This document shows, one piece after another, positions 13,401-24,376 of a stretch of DNA of 64,000 bases. The notes beneath the pieces are model-generated. The model made no database searches, had not been told where the DNA came from, and worked only from the letters and a program-made list of their open reading frames with translations. How positions within the stretch are numbered: the first letter of the stretch is position 1; each line of letters begins with the position of its first letter. The stretch is from NCBI RefSeq assembly GCF_047496725.1, contig NC_132971.1, positions 19,976,501-20,040,500 on the forward strand. The letters are read 5' to 3'. Position numbers and translations under genes: made by a program. The DNA is from Anoplolepis gracilipes. Lineage: Eukaryota > Arthropoda > Insecta > Hymenoptera > Formicidae.

Positions 13401-16400
13401 CGGGCAGAGGCGCAGCAGGAGGTTGATCTGCGACTGGCGTCCAAGAAAATTCGTAGCGAGCAAGAGAGGGAACTCAAACAGTTCCGAGAGGGCCTGAAAC
13501 AAGAATTGAGATTATTGAAGCAAGAGATAGACTTGATGCCAAAGGATAAGCGGAAGAGTGCGTTTAAGATACGAAAGGAGAAACTCGAAGCAGAGCACGA
13601 AGAGCGAGAGAAGCTCTTCCTGGAGAAACTCAATGAGAGCCACGAGATGTCGCTGAGGCGATTGTCGGATAGTCACCGCGAGAAGATTGCGTTGATGGAG
13701 CGGCAATTCTTGCAGCAGAAGCAACAACTGATGCGCGGCAGGGAAGCGGCCATCTGGGAGCAGGAGGAACGGCAGATACACGAGCGGCAACAGTTGCTCA
13801 AGAAACAGCTCAAGGATATATTCTTCCTACAAAGACACCAAATGCTCATCCGGCATGAGAAGGAACTGGAACAAATGAAGCGAATGAATCAAAGGAAGGA
13901 AGAAGAATTGATCAAGCGGCAAACAGTGGAACGTAGAAATTTGCCTAAGCGTATTCGCAATGAAATGAAGGCGCGTGAAATGATGTTCCGTGAATCGATG
14001 AGGATCTCGATGTCGTCTGTTCTCGCGCCGGATCCCGACGCTGAGCGGGAAAAGCTGAAAAAGTTCCAGGAGAATGAGAAGAAGAGATATAGAGCGGAGC
14101 AACAGAGATTCGAACTGAAGCATTCCAGGCAGCTCGAGGAAGTAAGGGCCCAGAGCGACGCCACAATCAAGGAACTGGAGCAATTGCAGAATGAAAAGCG
14201 AAAGATGCTGATGGAACATGAGACGCTAAAGTTGAAGGAACAGGAGGAGGCTTATGGCAAGGAAATTCGTGAGTGGAAAGCGCAACTTAAGCCCCGAAAG
14301 CAGGTAAATACTGGGCAAATCTTGGATAAATGGACAAAGATTGTCCTAAATTTTATATTTTATTGATGTTTCTCTTGGATGAAAAAATTGATCTTTGACA
14401 GCCTGGTAATGTAATTGCTTTTGAATTTTCTATCGACCCAGCAATATGTGCTTTACTTTCAAAATTATTATTTTTTTTTTTATTTAATTTGACGCATTTG
14501 TAACAGTGTGTGAGAATTTAGTTTATTCGGAAGGTCGGCGCAAACCGACGCAACGGTATAAAGTAACCGAGAACCGAAATATGGGCGCAAACTTAATTGT
14601 TCGATTGATTGTTTCGTGTATTAAATACGTCCGCTTCTGCATCCAGCTTGCGTCGCTTTGCGCGGAGCTTTTAATCTGCATGACTAATCATTAATAAAAT
14701 AAAAATTGCTGTAAATAATTAAAAACAATTAGAGAAAACAGGAGAAAAAGAAAATATACGATATAGAGTTTGCAGTTAAAGTTATTTTAAACGCAACAGA
14801 GTGTCGAACATTATAAGTCTGAAATAAGCCTTGATGTACCTGTTATAGAAGATAGAAGCTGATCTGGCGGCTGAAATGGAAGCATTGGAAAAACTCTACC
14901 AAGACTATTTGCCTTCTTCTGGTCTTCTTAGTGGTCTCTCTTTTCCCTTTTTCGATTACTCTAAAACCGTAATTTCCGACACTTGGAGGAGATCTCCACG
15001 CTTACCGCGCTCCACTCCCACCTCTCCGTCTTTCACTATACCCAGAGTGTCGCTAAAAATTAGTGCTTCGGATGCGGGTACCTTTGCGTCAAATGGCACA
15101 CTCTCACGAAGTCACTCTAGGCCAGACCTAGTGCCACCTTTTCGTAGATAGTAGTTTGTTTTAAAATTATCCTTTTAATAATACGTTTGTGTCACATAGG
15201 CAAAATGTTTCAAGTGTATACATGTATATATGCGTATACAAAAATTGATGTTTCTTTGTGTTTCTCTTAAAGATATGGAGTACCGTCTTTTAAGTATACG
15301 CATGTATGGATTTCCAAGTCTTCCTAGCTTCTGCGAATGGCAAGCTTTATTTCCATGTGTTGTATGCATGCATTTAACGCATCAATGTATGTGTGTCCAT
15401 AAATATCCTTGATCTAAAGTAAAAAAGTTCGTACTAGCAAGAAAACATCCTTTAAATCATCTACATTTTAAAATGTGTCAATTTTGTTGCAATTTCAATC
15501 TTATATAGCTTTCTTTCAAATATAAGATTTCCATATTTATATGACATACGCTTTCTTCTAAATAATCATAAAAAAAATAATCTGTGCTTCACTCATTGGT
15601 GCCTTTAATATTAATGCCATAAAGTTGGGTTCTCAGTAGATATATAGATTAGGTGTAGTATATATACATATATCTTTTATGTATGCAATTATATAAAAAG
15701 TTATTAATATAACTTAAAAGCTAAGTAACTATATAGATTTTGTAAAAAAAACTTGAGTATCGTATTATATATAATAATATAACAGATTAATTTATTCTTT
15801 ATAAATTACGATTCCAAGAATAGGAAAAAATACGCACAGTCAGTTAGATAGGATCTTAGACTCTTGAGATATATGTAAAAAGTCGGTGAGATCATAATTT
15901 TTTGAGATCTATGTAAAAAGTTTGAGCGTGTGTGATCTGTGGGTCAGTGTTCTTCTTTTCTCTTTCTCTTTTTCTTTCATTTCCATTTAATTGTGCAATT
16001 TTTTGTCAACTTAATAGTTGATAAGAAAATAATCTGTCGATAAAAATGCTTGAAGAAAGAAAGGAGAAGCACTATTAATGAATTTGTATCTAATATGTTA
16101 AAAGTATAGATTGAAGTTAAAATTATTAATATACAGGAATATTTATGAAAATAGAAATAACAAAAAGAATAATATAGTTTGTGATGTATATGTACATTTT
16201 TAGAATTATATGTTAGATTTACATTTTGTATATTGTAACTTTGTTCATTATTTCAATTAATCATATGTATATCGTAAATTATGTTGTATTTCATTATAAG
16301 CTTAAATGGTTAAAATATGGAAGTAACAGGGTAAGTGTGGTTACATGTTAGAATTAGCAAAATAAGGTGCAATGAGTGGTTTCCATAATGGGTTCCATAA

Positions 16401-16961
16401 TTGTTTAATAGCATATACAATCTATTTTTTTTTTTTTATATATATATACAGTCCTCTTACTCGAATATACATACAATATACATATATGTGATCCTATAAA
16501 AAAAATCCTAGTGAAAAGTTAAAAAGGAGATTCCACAAGTTTCGGATTTCAAAGCTGTGTACAAAGTGTTAAGCCAAGGTTAGTCTATAATATTATTGTA
16601 AAACATCGTTGGACCATGCTTCATACGCGTCTGCAGCGATTTTGTAAATACAAAGATACTCGATTTTTGTTTCTGCACATTTATTCCCTTTTAGAGATTT
16701 ATAAAACACCATCATAGATATTGCTAATTAAATGACACGAGAAAGATCTACATTCTATTATAATCCAATGTATATGAAAATAAATCTCTTTTTCTCATAT
16801 TACAGAAACTTGAAGAACAATTCGCGTTACAACTGGAGGAACAGGAGGCGATTTATGGTCCTAGTGCTATACCTTTATGCTTGCCGGCCGACCTTCCCGA
16901 CTTGACTCATCATACGACAGAGTCTACGCGTAGTTCGTTGTCTTCCGTAAGCGAGGGCTGA
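6986..16961 (+). CDS. slik: Ste20-like serine/threonine kinase Slik (SLK/LOK family)
   Basis: Germinal-centre kinase that in Drosophila phosphorylates Moesin at the cell cortex and affects growth and mitotic rounding. Exons: 6986-7144, 7239-7403, 7556-7754, 7934-8064, 8155-8478, 10351-10435, 10522-10685, 10784-11313, 11432-11970, 12058-14303, 16806-16961; phases agree throughout, giving about 1565 aa. Kinase domain: P-loop GDGAFGKVY (44-52), Lys66, Glu82, HRDLKAGN (156-163, Asp158), DFG (176-178), GTPYWMAPE (195-203), all intact. A long acidic/Ser-rich linker follows. From about residue 1100 come FEIDGVVVTTTTSKVIYGDD and a charged coiled coil, the conserved SLK/LOK C-terminal region. The last exon encodes KLEEQFALQLEEQEAIYG and ends SSVSEG. 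The exon 4 donor is GTTGGT, a weaker but valid site. A different last exon is listed separately. Confidence 0.95.
7751..7902 (+). repeat. 79-bp tandem duplication carrying a second copy of the exon 3 donor
   Basis: Two copies, 7751-7829 and about 7830-7902, each beginning TTAGGTAAATACCTCAACTT. Copy 1 spans the slik exon 3 donor (exon ends 7754); copy 2 repeats the same donor context at 7833/7834 inside the intron. They differ at few positions, so the duplication is recent. Using donor 2 would insert 79 nt and shift the frame. Confidence 0.9.
8951..9061 (+). CDS. Candidate alternative slik exon giving a kinase-only isoform
   Basis: A strong acceptor (pyrimidine-rich tract, TTATTATAG ending at 8950) is followed by a frame in phase with exon 5: KAKKTKKHREQYQRI, then a donor-like G|GTAAGC at 8996/8997. 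If spliced there the next known exon (10351) would be out of frame. If read through, the frame stops at 9059-9061. Joined to exon 5 it would give a protein of about 360 aa made of the kinase domain plus a basic tail, lacking linker and coiled coil. Direct joining of 8478 to 10351 is in frame and resembles Drosophila Slik, so this exon would be optional. Inference only. Confidence 0.35.
   Translation, partial: KAKKTKKHREQYQRIGKLLLGEAYMCFSFIKWNINC
9062..10350 (+). other. Slik intron with one less AT-rich island
   Basis: Mostly AT-rich intron. Around 9440-9550 the sequence becomes richer in G and C and a plus frame codes for a hydrophobic stretch (VVHAVLLALASLITPMYV) ending exactly at a donor-like CAG|GTTAGT at 9547/9548. 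No partner exon was found. Confidence 0.4.
14849..15151 (+). CDS. slik: Alternative last exon of slik
   Basis: After an acceptor TTATAG ending at 14848, the frame in phase with the exon ending at 14303 reads KIEADLAAEMEALEKLYQ, continues the coiled coil, then changes to a Ser/Arg/Pro-rich tail and ends at TAG (15149-15151) after 100 residues. The distal last exon (16806) begins in the same phase with KLEEQFALQLEEQEAIYG, so the two are mutually exclusive ends. The tail has repeated SP/TP/RS dipeptides (for example RRSPRLPRSTPTSPSF), typical of phosphorylated disordered sequence. The ordinary family end resembles the distal exon. Coding appearance is good; use in transcripts is inferred. Confidence 0.7.
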   Translation, partial: KIEADLAAEMEALEKLYQDYLPSSGLLSGLSFPFFDYSKTVISDTWRRSPRLPRSTPTSPSFTIPRVSLKISASDAGTFASNGTLSRSHSRPDLVPPFRR

Positions 16962-18345
16962 AGCTGAACGCTTTTGCGAATTATACGAGAGAAGGTGTAT
17001 AAAATTATATATGCGTGCGTGCATGTGATCTTAATATGTCTAAACGTCATTGCGAAACTGAATAGTTAGTACGTTTTTGCATATCATTGATTTGTACATG
17101 TATATAATATCGCGATAAAGCGGTTTGGAACTGAATAATTTCTATCTAGATGTGGCTATATTGTTTATATATATGTGTGTATAAGTGAGTCATCATGAGA
17201 ACAATGGTGATGTCTAAATATTTTTACACATTTATAATTCTTGGATAAAATTCAGTAACATTGCTCATCGCGTAACTTGAATAAAGTACTATTAAATAAC
17301 CGGAATAGCGTCGATTTTTTTGCAATAGTACGGAACTTTCGGAACATCTGAAGAGAAACATATTGTAAACCATCGCTACGAAAGCCAGTTTACAATTTGA
17401 TACTAACAATATTTTATCCAAAATATATCTGTATAGATTGTTACATATATATATATTTATATATCACGATATACACATTGATATACTTAAATTAATCCGC
17501 CCATACCTGATCTTGGAGTCTTATCGCAACATGAAAGACACTAACACTGGGTATATAAAAGCATACTCGTATGTATTATATAACGTATAAAAGTTAACTC
17601 CGTTAACTGTGTCAGTTAACCGATGATAACTTTAAGGGAGGAGACTCTTATCGTTGTGTATATACGTATGTTAATAGAGAATTTTACAGTTATATACAAT
17701 TCCACAAACACGTGGAATGTATGTTTTCTATATTTAAAAAAAGAGAAAGAGGATTGTACCCTTATATCCTCCTATCAATTTAATTCGATTGTGTTGTCGG
17801 GGCGTATTAGAAATTTTTAATATTTGTTACATGTAATTTGTACAATAGCAGTAAAGAGAGCGCAGTATATGGCAATACAAATCACCCGACTTGTTTTAAA
17901 CCATTACGATTTTAAAGTATTTACCTATACATAAAATCGCTGAATTATGTATATGGTATAAATTCATGTAATAATATTATTAAGCTGTAGTCACCATGTT
18001 CGGTTATAGTTACGTTATTTATAAAAAAAAGTTTATAATAGCAACGCGAGTATTCTACTTCAGACGAATATTTTAGTAAATATCCGTAAACTTGAATTAC
18101 TTTGTTCCTTGAATGTCCACTATTTTCTCTTTCTAATATTATATGCTTGAAATTATATCGTGATAAGGCGTGATATTTTTTAAATGATGTTATTTATATA
18201 CGAAATTATGATATATACTGTAAATATTTTATATATTTATATAAAATATAATTTCAATTTGTATATAATTTTCTGAGATATATAGATGCATATCTAAACA
18301 CATTTCCTGAAAGTGAGTCTGTTCGCAATAAAGCTAAAAATGTTT
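16962..18345 (+). other. Slik 3' UTR (probable)
   Basis: AT-rich sequence after the TGA at 16959-16961. A canonical AATAAA lies at 18327-18332, which would give a 3' UTR of about 1.4 kb. ORFs in this stretch are short and unlike proteins. Confidence 0.5.
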
Positions 18346-19720
18346 TAAAAAGTTTTATATTAATTCTAAAATACGATGTACTCTACGAGAATAAATAATT
18401 ATTTTTGGTTATAAGGAACAAAGTAATCTGAGAATTTACATTGCACTAAAAATCAAAGGATAACACCAAATATATATACATTGTACGTTTGCATGATTAT
18501 AGCCTGATGACATTCTAGAGAATCTCTCTCGTAATGCATACTTAAAACGAGCATGCGTGGCTAATGCAAGCTGTAGATAAAGAGTGTTTGTATAAAAAGA
18601 AATATCTTTTTTTTTTTTTATTGTATAAATTGTGTCACTCTACGACGTGGATCAGTTTTGCAATACGGGATGTCTCGGAATACGTCCAATATTTTCCTTC
18701 GATCTTCTGATCATCTTGAAAATGATTTCTTTTTTCAAGAAGAAATCTCGAGATTATAAATAGACTTTAGAATTTTAGTCTAAAAGAATATATAGTCGAA
18801 GGAGGATGCACGACAGAAATGAGACATTCTAAATATATTCGAGGAGTTTTGTACATAGAATTCTGATGAATCGCTTAAATAATAAGGAACTGTAATCTAG
18901 TATAAATACCATCGTGTTACAATGATCGATTAAGAAGCAGATTTCTTCTTTCTTCTTCAATAAATACACTATATATATCTCTTTTACATAACGAGAAGAT
19001 TAATTTTGTAAAACAATTACATCTTACTATTCCTATGTCACACACTGATCATTAAACAATTTTATTAACATTAATTATTAACACTTCTTCATTTATTAGC
19101 GACAAATATGGAAGAATTTGAATTATCATGTTAATTTATTTGTAAGAGTTTATATTGAAAATACATAAATTTCAAAAACTTGCGCTCTTGTTAAACGTCA
19201 CTAAAAATATTTTACGTAAAAAGTTTTAGTAGTAACTATAAATGTATTATTAGTTTTTATAAATATATTATTAGTTTTTAAAAATGAAAAACTAAAAAGT
19301 GAAAAATAAAATATTTACACATTCATTATCAAGTAGAAAGTATCAAAATTATGTGAATATTTTAATTTCTCGTGTATTATGATATTATATAATTATTATA
19401 TATTCATTTCTCGTGTATTATATAATATAATAATATATAATTTTGAATTTTAATGTAAACAACTTTTTGGAGAGAAAAGATACAACGTAAGATTTTTATT
19501 GAGATATATCTCAATTGAATTTCCCGCTTTGTTGGATTAATTCATTCTTGTTTGCATGAGAATAGCCTTTAGGATCTTTTCAATTCGATGATTTCTGATT
19601 GGTCCGCTTCTCTCAGATCCAACGAATCAAACTTCGCCTTCTTTTCTTCCGAATGTGTCTACTGGTCCATTAGAAGGGGACCAATTATACATCAGACAGG
19701 TTTCGCGTATTTTCTTCAAT
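18346..19720. other. Intergenic DNA between slik and RpL26
   Basis: AT-rich, with a short near-repeat around 19370-19440 (ATTTCTCGTGTATTAT twice) and a repeated TATTATTAGTTTTTA motif near 19247-19279. No gene visible. The last 200 bp become less AT-rich and should include the RpL26 promoter. Confidence 0.55.
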
Positions 19721-19759
19721 TTTCTTTCCGGTTAACGTCGCGGCATCGAACTGTCGTCG
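19700..19759 (+). promoter_or_regulatory. RpL26 start region with a TOP-like tract and 5' UTR exon
   Basis: A pyrimidine run, TTTTCTTTCC (about 19720-19729), resembles the 5' terminal oligopyrimidine start of ribosomal protein mRNAs. The short leader ends at a good donor, GTCG|GTGAGTAAG, at 19759/19760. The next acceptor, ATTACAG ending at 20059, lies 11 bases before the RpL26 ATG. TOP mRNAs are translationally controlled by growth signalling in animals. The exact start site is inferred. Confidence 0.6.
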
Positions 19760-20070
19760 GTGAGTAAGGAGAATATTAATCGCGTGGCATCTGACTGAAA
19801 TGACGAGAAATTGAGCATCATTTTACGTAAATAAAAATCCGTAAAGTCGTTATTAACATATTTTTCGTATATATAGATGTACATATGAAAAATCCCGAAG
19901 ATATTTTTCGATCACTCGATGTCACAGTGCATATAACCTGACATTTCCTCGCCAACGCACATTTTGTTTTGTATACTTCTCGTCGACTTTGGTACACCTC
20001 GAATTTCAATATATCTCGGTGAGAGTCGAGATTGTTACAATGATAAATTTGCATTACAGGATCTAAGAAG

Positions 20071-21121
20071 ATGAAGTACAATCGGCTGGTGTCCTCCTCG
20101 CGCAGGAAGAACAGAAAGAGGCATTTCACAGCGCCTTCTCACATCAGAAGGCGGCTTATGTCAGCCCCGCTGTCCAAGGAATTACGACAAAAATATAATG
20201 TGCGTTCAATGCCGATTCGTAAGGATGACGAAGTGCAGGTGAGTTTATCGTAGTCCTAAAATTTAAATCGTTTTTCTTATGCTTCTTCCTTCGTGAATAT
20301 CTAATCGCTTTATTAACAATAATATTATTTGTCAAAATGTTAATACTAAAATATATATACATTAAACTTTAGAATATAAGTATATCTCTTGTAATGTATA
20401 TTATTTAAGTGCACTTATTACATGATAACAATTTAGCATATATCCACTAGGGCAATGTAAATGAAAGAAGATCCCTTAGTTTTTAAAATTAAAAGTCTGA
20501 GAGTTTATGCCCAAAAAGATTTTAAATGTATAAAAAAGATGTATGAATTATTTTTGTATTTTATAGGTTGTACGTGGCCATTACAAGGGTCAACAAGTAG
20601 GAAAAGTTGTCCAAGTTTACAGGAAAAAGTTTGTCATATACATTGAACGAATTCAGCGTGAGAAGGCAAACAGTGCAAATGTATACGTTGGCATTGATCC
20701 TTCCAAGGTAACTACAATTGCAGTATAATTAATAAATTTATGGATATTGAATATAATTATATTTCTTCTACTTTTATGATGAACTACACCAAATCCATTC
20801 ACATAGGATTAGATAAATAGCTCGACTTGAAAACTTCGTGCAGGGTTTTCCTGTATATTTGTTGACAAGTTTTGCTTGATCTAATTGATGCAGAAAATTG
20901 GCTCTGATATTATAATTATCTATCCTTTAATTTTGTAAACTTGTCTCTTCATACAATATCTTATTCCTATATTATTTTTTCAGACAGTTATTGTTAAGCT
21001 GAAAATGGACAAAGATCGTAAGAAGATTATTGATAGGCGAAGTAAAGGCAGACTGGCTGCATTAGGTAAAGACAAAGGCAAATATACAGAAGACGTGACA
21101 GCTGCTATGGAAACGTCGTAA
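20071..21121 (+). CDS. RpL26: 60S ribosomal protein L26 (uL24)
   Basis: Component of the large ribosomal subunit near the peptide exit tunnel. Exons 20071-20238, 20567-20707 and 20984-21121 join in phase 0 to give 148 aa, about the family length. The N-terminus MKYNRLVSSSRRKNRKRHF and the KOW-motif segment VVRGHYKGQQVGKVVQVYRK are diagnostic. The C-terminus is basic and ends AAMETS. A polyadenylation signal AATAAA lies at 21153-21158, 32 bases past the stop. The gene is tail-to-tail with the TMBIM4 homologue. Identification is secure. Confidence 0.98.
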
Positions 21122-21413
21122 ATTTTGATATTTTCCTGTGTTTATGTATAACAATAAAATGTCAAAAAAAAAAAAAAACTTCAAATTTCACAAAAAATCC
21201 CTTATATTTAATACTAAAATTTCTCTTACATGTTTTCACACAGAAGCTAAAAGTACATACTTATTGTTACATAAAAATATAAATTTATTTTGAATAATAG
21301 AGAACTATCGCATTTCACGCGTATATTACACATAATAACAAGATTTATAGATTAACTTGTGCTTTTCACATAATAGTTTTCTATAAACAATACATATTTT
21401 TTTTTTTATTTTC

Positions 21414-22538
21414 TTACTGTTTCGAAATTGCAAGAGCTCGTAAAATATGTAAGAATAAATTAATAATATCTAAATAAATATTAATTGTTGCCAAGATATA
21501 TTCTTCAGGCGAAAGAGTCTGCATTATTGCTTGTGTGTCGAAAACAATAAACAGGCAAAATAATAATGCACCACCGATGCTTATGGCTAATTCCAATGCA
21601 GTGCTATGAACAAAAATTTGTATCATACCACCAATTAAAAGACACCAAAGTCCAATGAATAATCTGCAAGATAAATAGGAAAGAATAAGTAACTGTGGAA
21701 TTAAAGACAAAGTAACGCAGAAAAGATATACTAACCCGAATCCCATAAATGAGAAGTCTCGTTTGGTTTGGAAAGTGTAAGCTGTTAAACCGAGTAAAAC
21801 CGTCAATGTTATAAAAAGAGCTTCCAAGACTACCGTGGTGTCATACATGGAGACTACGACTCCCACAGTATATGCCTGTACCAATGTCTGAAATTTCAAA
21901 AGGAAAATTTTTATAAACGTTATATGCAACAGAATAAATATGGTAATCAGAGCTTTTGTATACTTACAAATGCGCTTAAAAGAATTAAATTAGCAGGATG
22001 ATCCCTTCTTTTTATCAACAGGCCTATTAAAATTCCCATTGTCAAGAAAAAGGCTAAGCCTACAGTCCATGGGCTAAATAATACATAAACAAATTAATGC
22101 TTATATACATATATTTATGTAATTATTCAAAGAAAGAATCTTACTTCTCTTGTACATATAATTTTACAGTTGAACTCATGACAAATACCGAAGCCACAAC
22201 AACTGTCATCAAGAGCTGGATGCTCAACAAGCCATAAACCTTACGTAAGAAACCTATACAAGTCATAATGTTATTTTGTAATTAACGGATATTATAGGTA
22301 ACAAAATATTTTCGAATTATAAATAATTATATTGTAATGTCAAAAGTGACATTCCATAATAAACATATGTTAATTTCAAATTTCTATAATGTTGTATACA
22401 ATTACCCATTCGTATATTGAGATCTGCATTGTGCACATTGTTCCGGTATGCAAAATCAGTTTGTATTTCATGTTCAGATTGTTCTTTCCCACCTCGTTCA
22501 ACATCTTCTTCAACCAACATTAATGGTACAGTAGCCAT
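21414..22538 (-). CDS. TMBIM4: Protein lifeguard 4 (TMBIM4, BAX-inhibitor-1 family)
   Basis: Multipass Golgi/ER membrane protein of the TMBIM family, linked in vertebrates to calcium handling and protection from apoptosis. Exons on the minus strand: 22406-22538, 22145-22253, 21968-22073, 21736-21887, 21414-21663; phases agree and give 249 aa, close to the roughly 238 aa of the human protein. The cytosolic N-terminus is acidic (MLVEEDVERGG). Hydrophobic helices follow: FLRKVYGLLSIQLLMTVVV, NPWTVGLAFFLTMGILIGL, TVGVVVSMYDTTVVLEALF. The conserved end includes GGALLFCLFIVFDTQ and LSPEEYILATINIYLDIINLF. SPEEY with the conserved FDTQ is typical of lifeguard 4. A minus-strand AATAAA complement is at 21284-21289. 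Confidence 0.93.
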
Positions 22539-23356
22539 TTTTATTCTCTGAGAATAAACAATTTAGAATAACATTGAAATTATATTATTTTAAAAGAAGA
22601 AATGATAATTGGATTTATGTCATGCATAAAATACTAATCAAACAGATCAATATGTTTTATATATACATATATATATATAATAGAGAAAGTTTCAATAATA
22701 TTTTATTATCCTTGAGAAAATAAAATTTGATGAATTTTTTCTTTTTCAATATGTAACACAACCATGTCAGAAATTTTCTCAAAATGTCAATTGCACACGA
22801 TGATTATAAGGCATACCTTGATTTCTTTAGAAGCTCTGAAGAGCAAAATTGAAACTGTCAAGTTGAATTTACACTGTTTTGATAAGTATCAATTATTTGA
22901 CATCGTTTTATGTAAAATCGATCGAATAAAAGCAGAGATACGTACGTATCATACGTATCATGGGAAATGTTATGTCTGACTACAGTGCCATCTGGAAAGA
23001 GTAAATTTGACAGGAAAAAGACGGGAAGTTCAAACAAGCGTTTTGTTTTTCTAAATTAGACGGAGATAAGAATTTTACAATGTAAATATAATTATTCTGT
23101 TCACGGAGATGTAATTTCTTAAATTTATAATTTAATCTTCACTTACATTTGTTGTAAATGTATAATTCTTGAATTTACGAATGTTTACAATAGTACTGTA
23201 ATAACCTCTTCAGTTTGTAAAAAATATCTTTTATTATTTAAGATGCATCTTTTATTATTTAAGATACCATTAATATTTTAAGTAATTTCAAGTTTTATTA
23301 TTTTTATGCAAGTTATATTATTTTATGCACACTTTAAAAAATTGACTTTTAATAGC
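22539..23356. promoter_or_regulatory. Bidirectional promoter region, TMBIM4 / SNRNP27
   Basis: The two start codons are 818 bp apart in head-to-head arrangement. Both promoters and leaders must lie here unless leaders are longer. A 71-codon plus ORF (22764-22979) shows no recognised family and is not called. A small direct repeat, TTTTATTATTTAAGAT, occurs twice near 23229-23265. Confidence 0.55.
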
Positions 23357-24054
23357 ATGGGACGAAGTCGTACACCATCGCCAGGAAGGCGAAGGGATCG
23401 ATCCCGAGAACGAGATCGTGATAGAGACCGACGAAGAAGACGGTCACGAGAGAGAAGACGAAGGTATATTTAAAACAAAAAAAAAAAAAGATTATAATTT
23501 ACATTCATAAAGAAAATATAAAATTTTCTAATTATTCCTAGATCTGTAGAACGAGACAGAATGAAGTCAAGGGAAAGAGATAGGGAACGAGAACGTGAAA
23601 GAGATAGACATAGAAGGTCATACACCAGATCCAGATCGAGAGAACGTGATAGATCAAAACATAGATCGAAACCAAAACCTTCGACAAATGAAAGACCCAT
23701 TATCACAGGTATTCGAATACTCACTTAGTACATTCATATATTTGTATAATAAAATAGTACCTTGTTATGCGATCTGTTTGAACCTATAAATTTTATTATT
23801 AAGAGAAATATATATACATATTTATTAGATACTATACAGTTATGTTATATATTGTAGAAGCAGATCTTCAAGGTAAGACTCCAGAAGAACAAGAGATGAT
23901 GAGAATAATGGGATTTTGTGATTTTGACAGTACTAAAGGCAAGAAAGTGGATGGAAACGATGTAGGCGCTGTTCATGTTATTTTAAAGAGAAAATACAGA
24001 CAGTACATGAATAGAAAAGGTGGATTTAACCGCCCTCTCGATTTTGTTGCATAA
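23357..24054 (+). CDS. SNRNP27: U4/U6.U5 tri-snRNP 27 kDa protein (SNRNP27)
   Basis: Spliceosomal tri-snRNP protein with an N-terminal Arg/Ser/Asp-rich (RS/RD) region, known from C. elegans (SNRP-27) to affect 5' splice-site choice. Exons 23357-23463, 23542-23708 and 23858-24054 join in frame to 156 aa. Residues 1-90 are dense in RDRDRER and RSR runs. The conserved C-terminal domain reads MMRIMGFCDFDSTKGKKV and KRKYRQYMNRKGGFNRPLDF, the family signature that contacts U6 and Prp8. A possible poly(A) signal is at 24135-24140. Identification is secure. Confidence 0.96.
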
Positions 24055-24376
24055 TCTCTGATAGTTTTAATCGACAAATATCTTATTTTATGAAGAATGA
24101 CATCACAGACAAACTCTTCCAAGAGAGGAGGAGGAATAAATAAGATGATTATAGTCTACAATTAATGTGATAACACGCTATCAAATGCAACATTATGTAT
24201 AACAAGACATTTATACTTAATATGTTAATTTTTCTATATTAATAGCTGAAATTGCAATTGAAGACCTGTATAAAAGAAAAACTTTATTAAATAATATATC
24301 GAGAGAATGTAATTTTATATGCCAAAATAATTTTATGCATAAGACATGCAATCCTTAAACACATGTTTTAGGATTC

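Noticed and set aside
12597..14219. Long minus-strand ORFs opposite slik exon 11
   Set aside because: They are shadows of the charged coiled-coil coding strand, with Leu/Phe/Ser-rich composition and no domain.
22764..22979. 71-codon plus ORF between TMBIM4 and SNRNP27
   Set aside because: No homology recognised and it lies in a divergent promoter gap; insufficient support.
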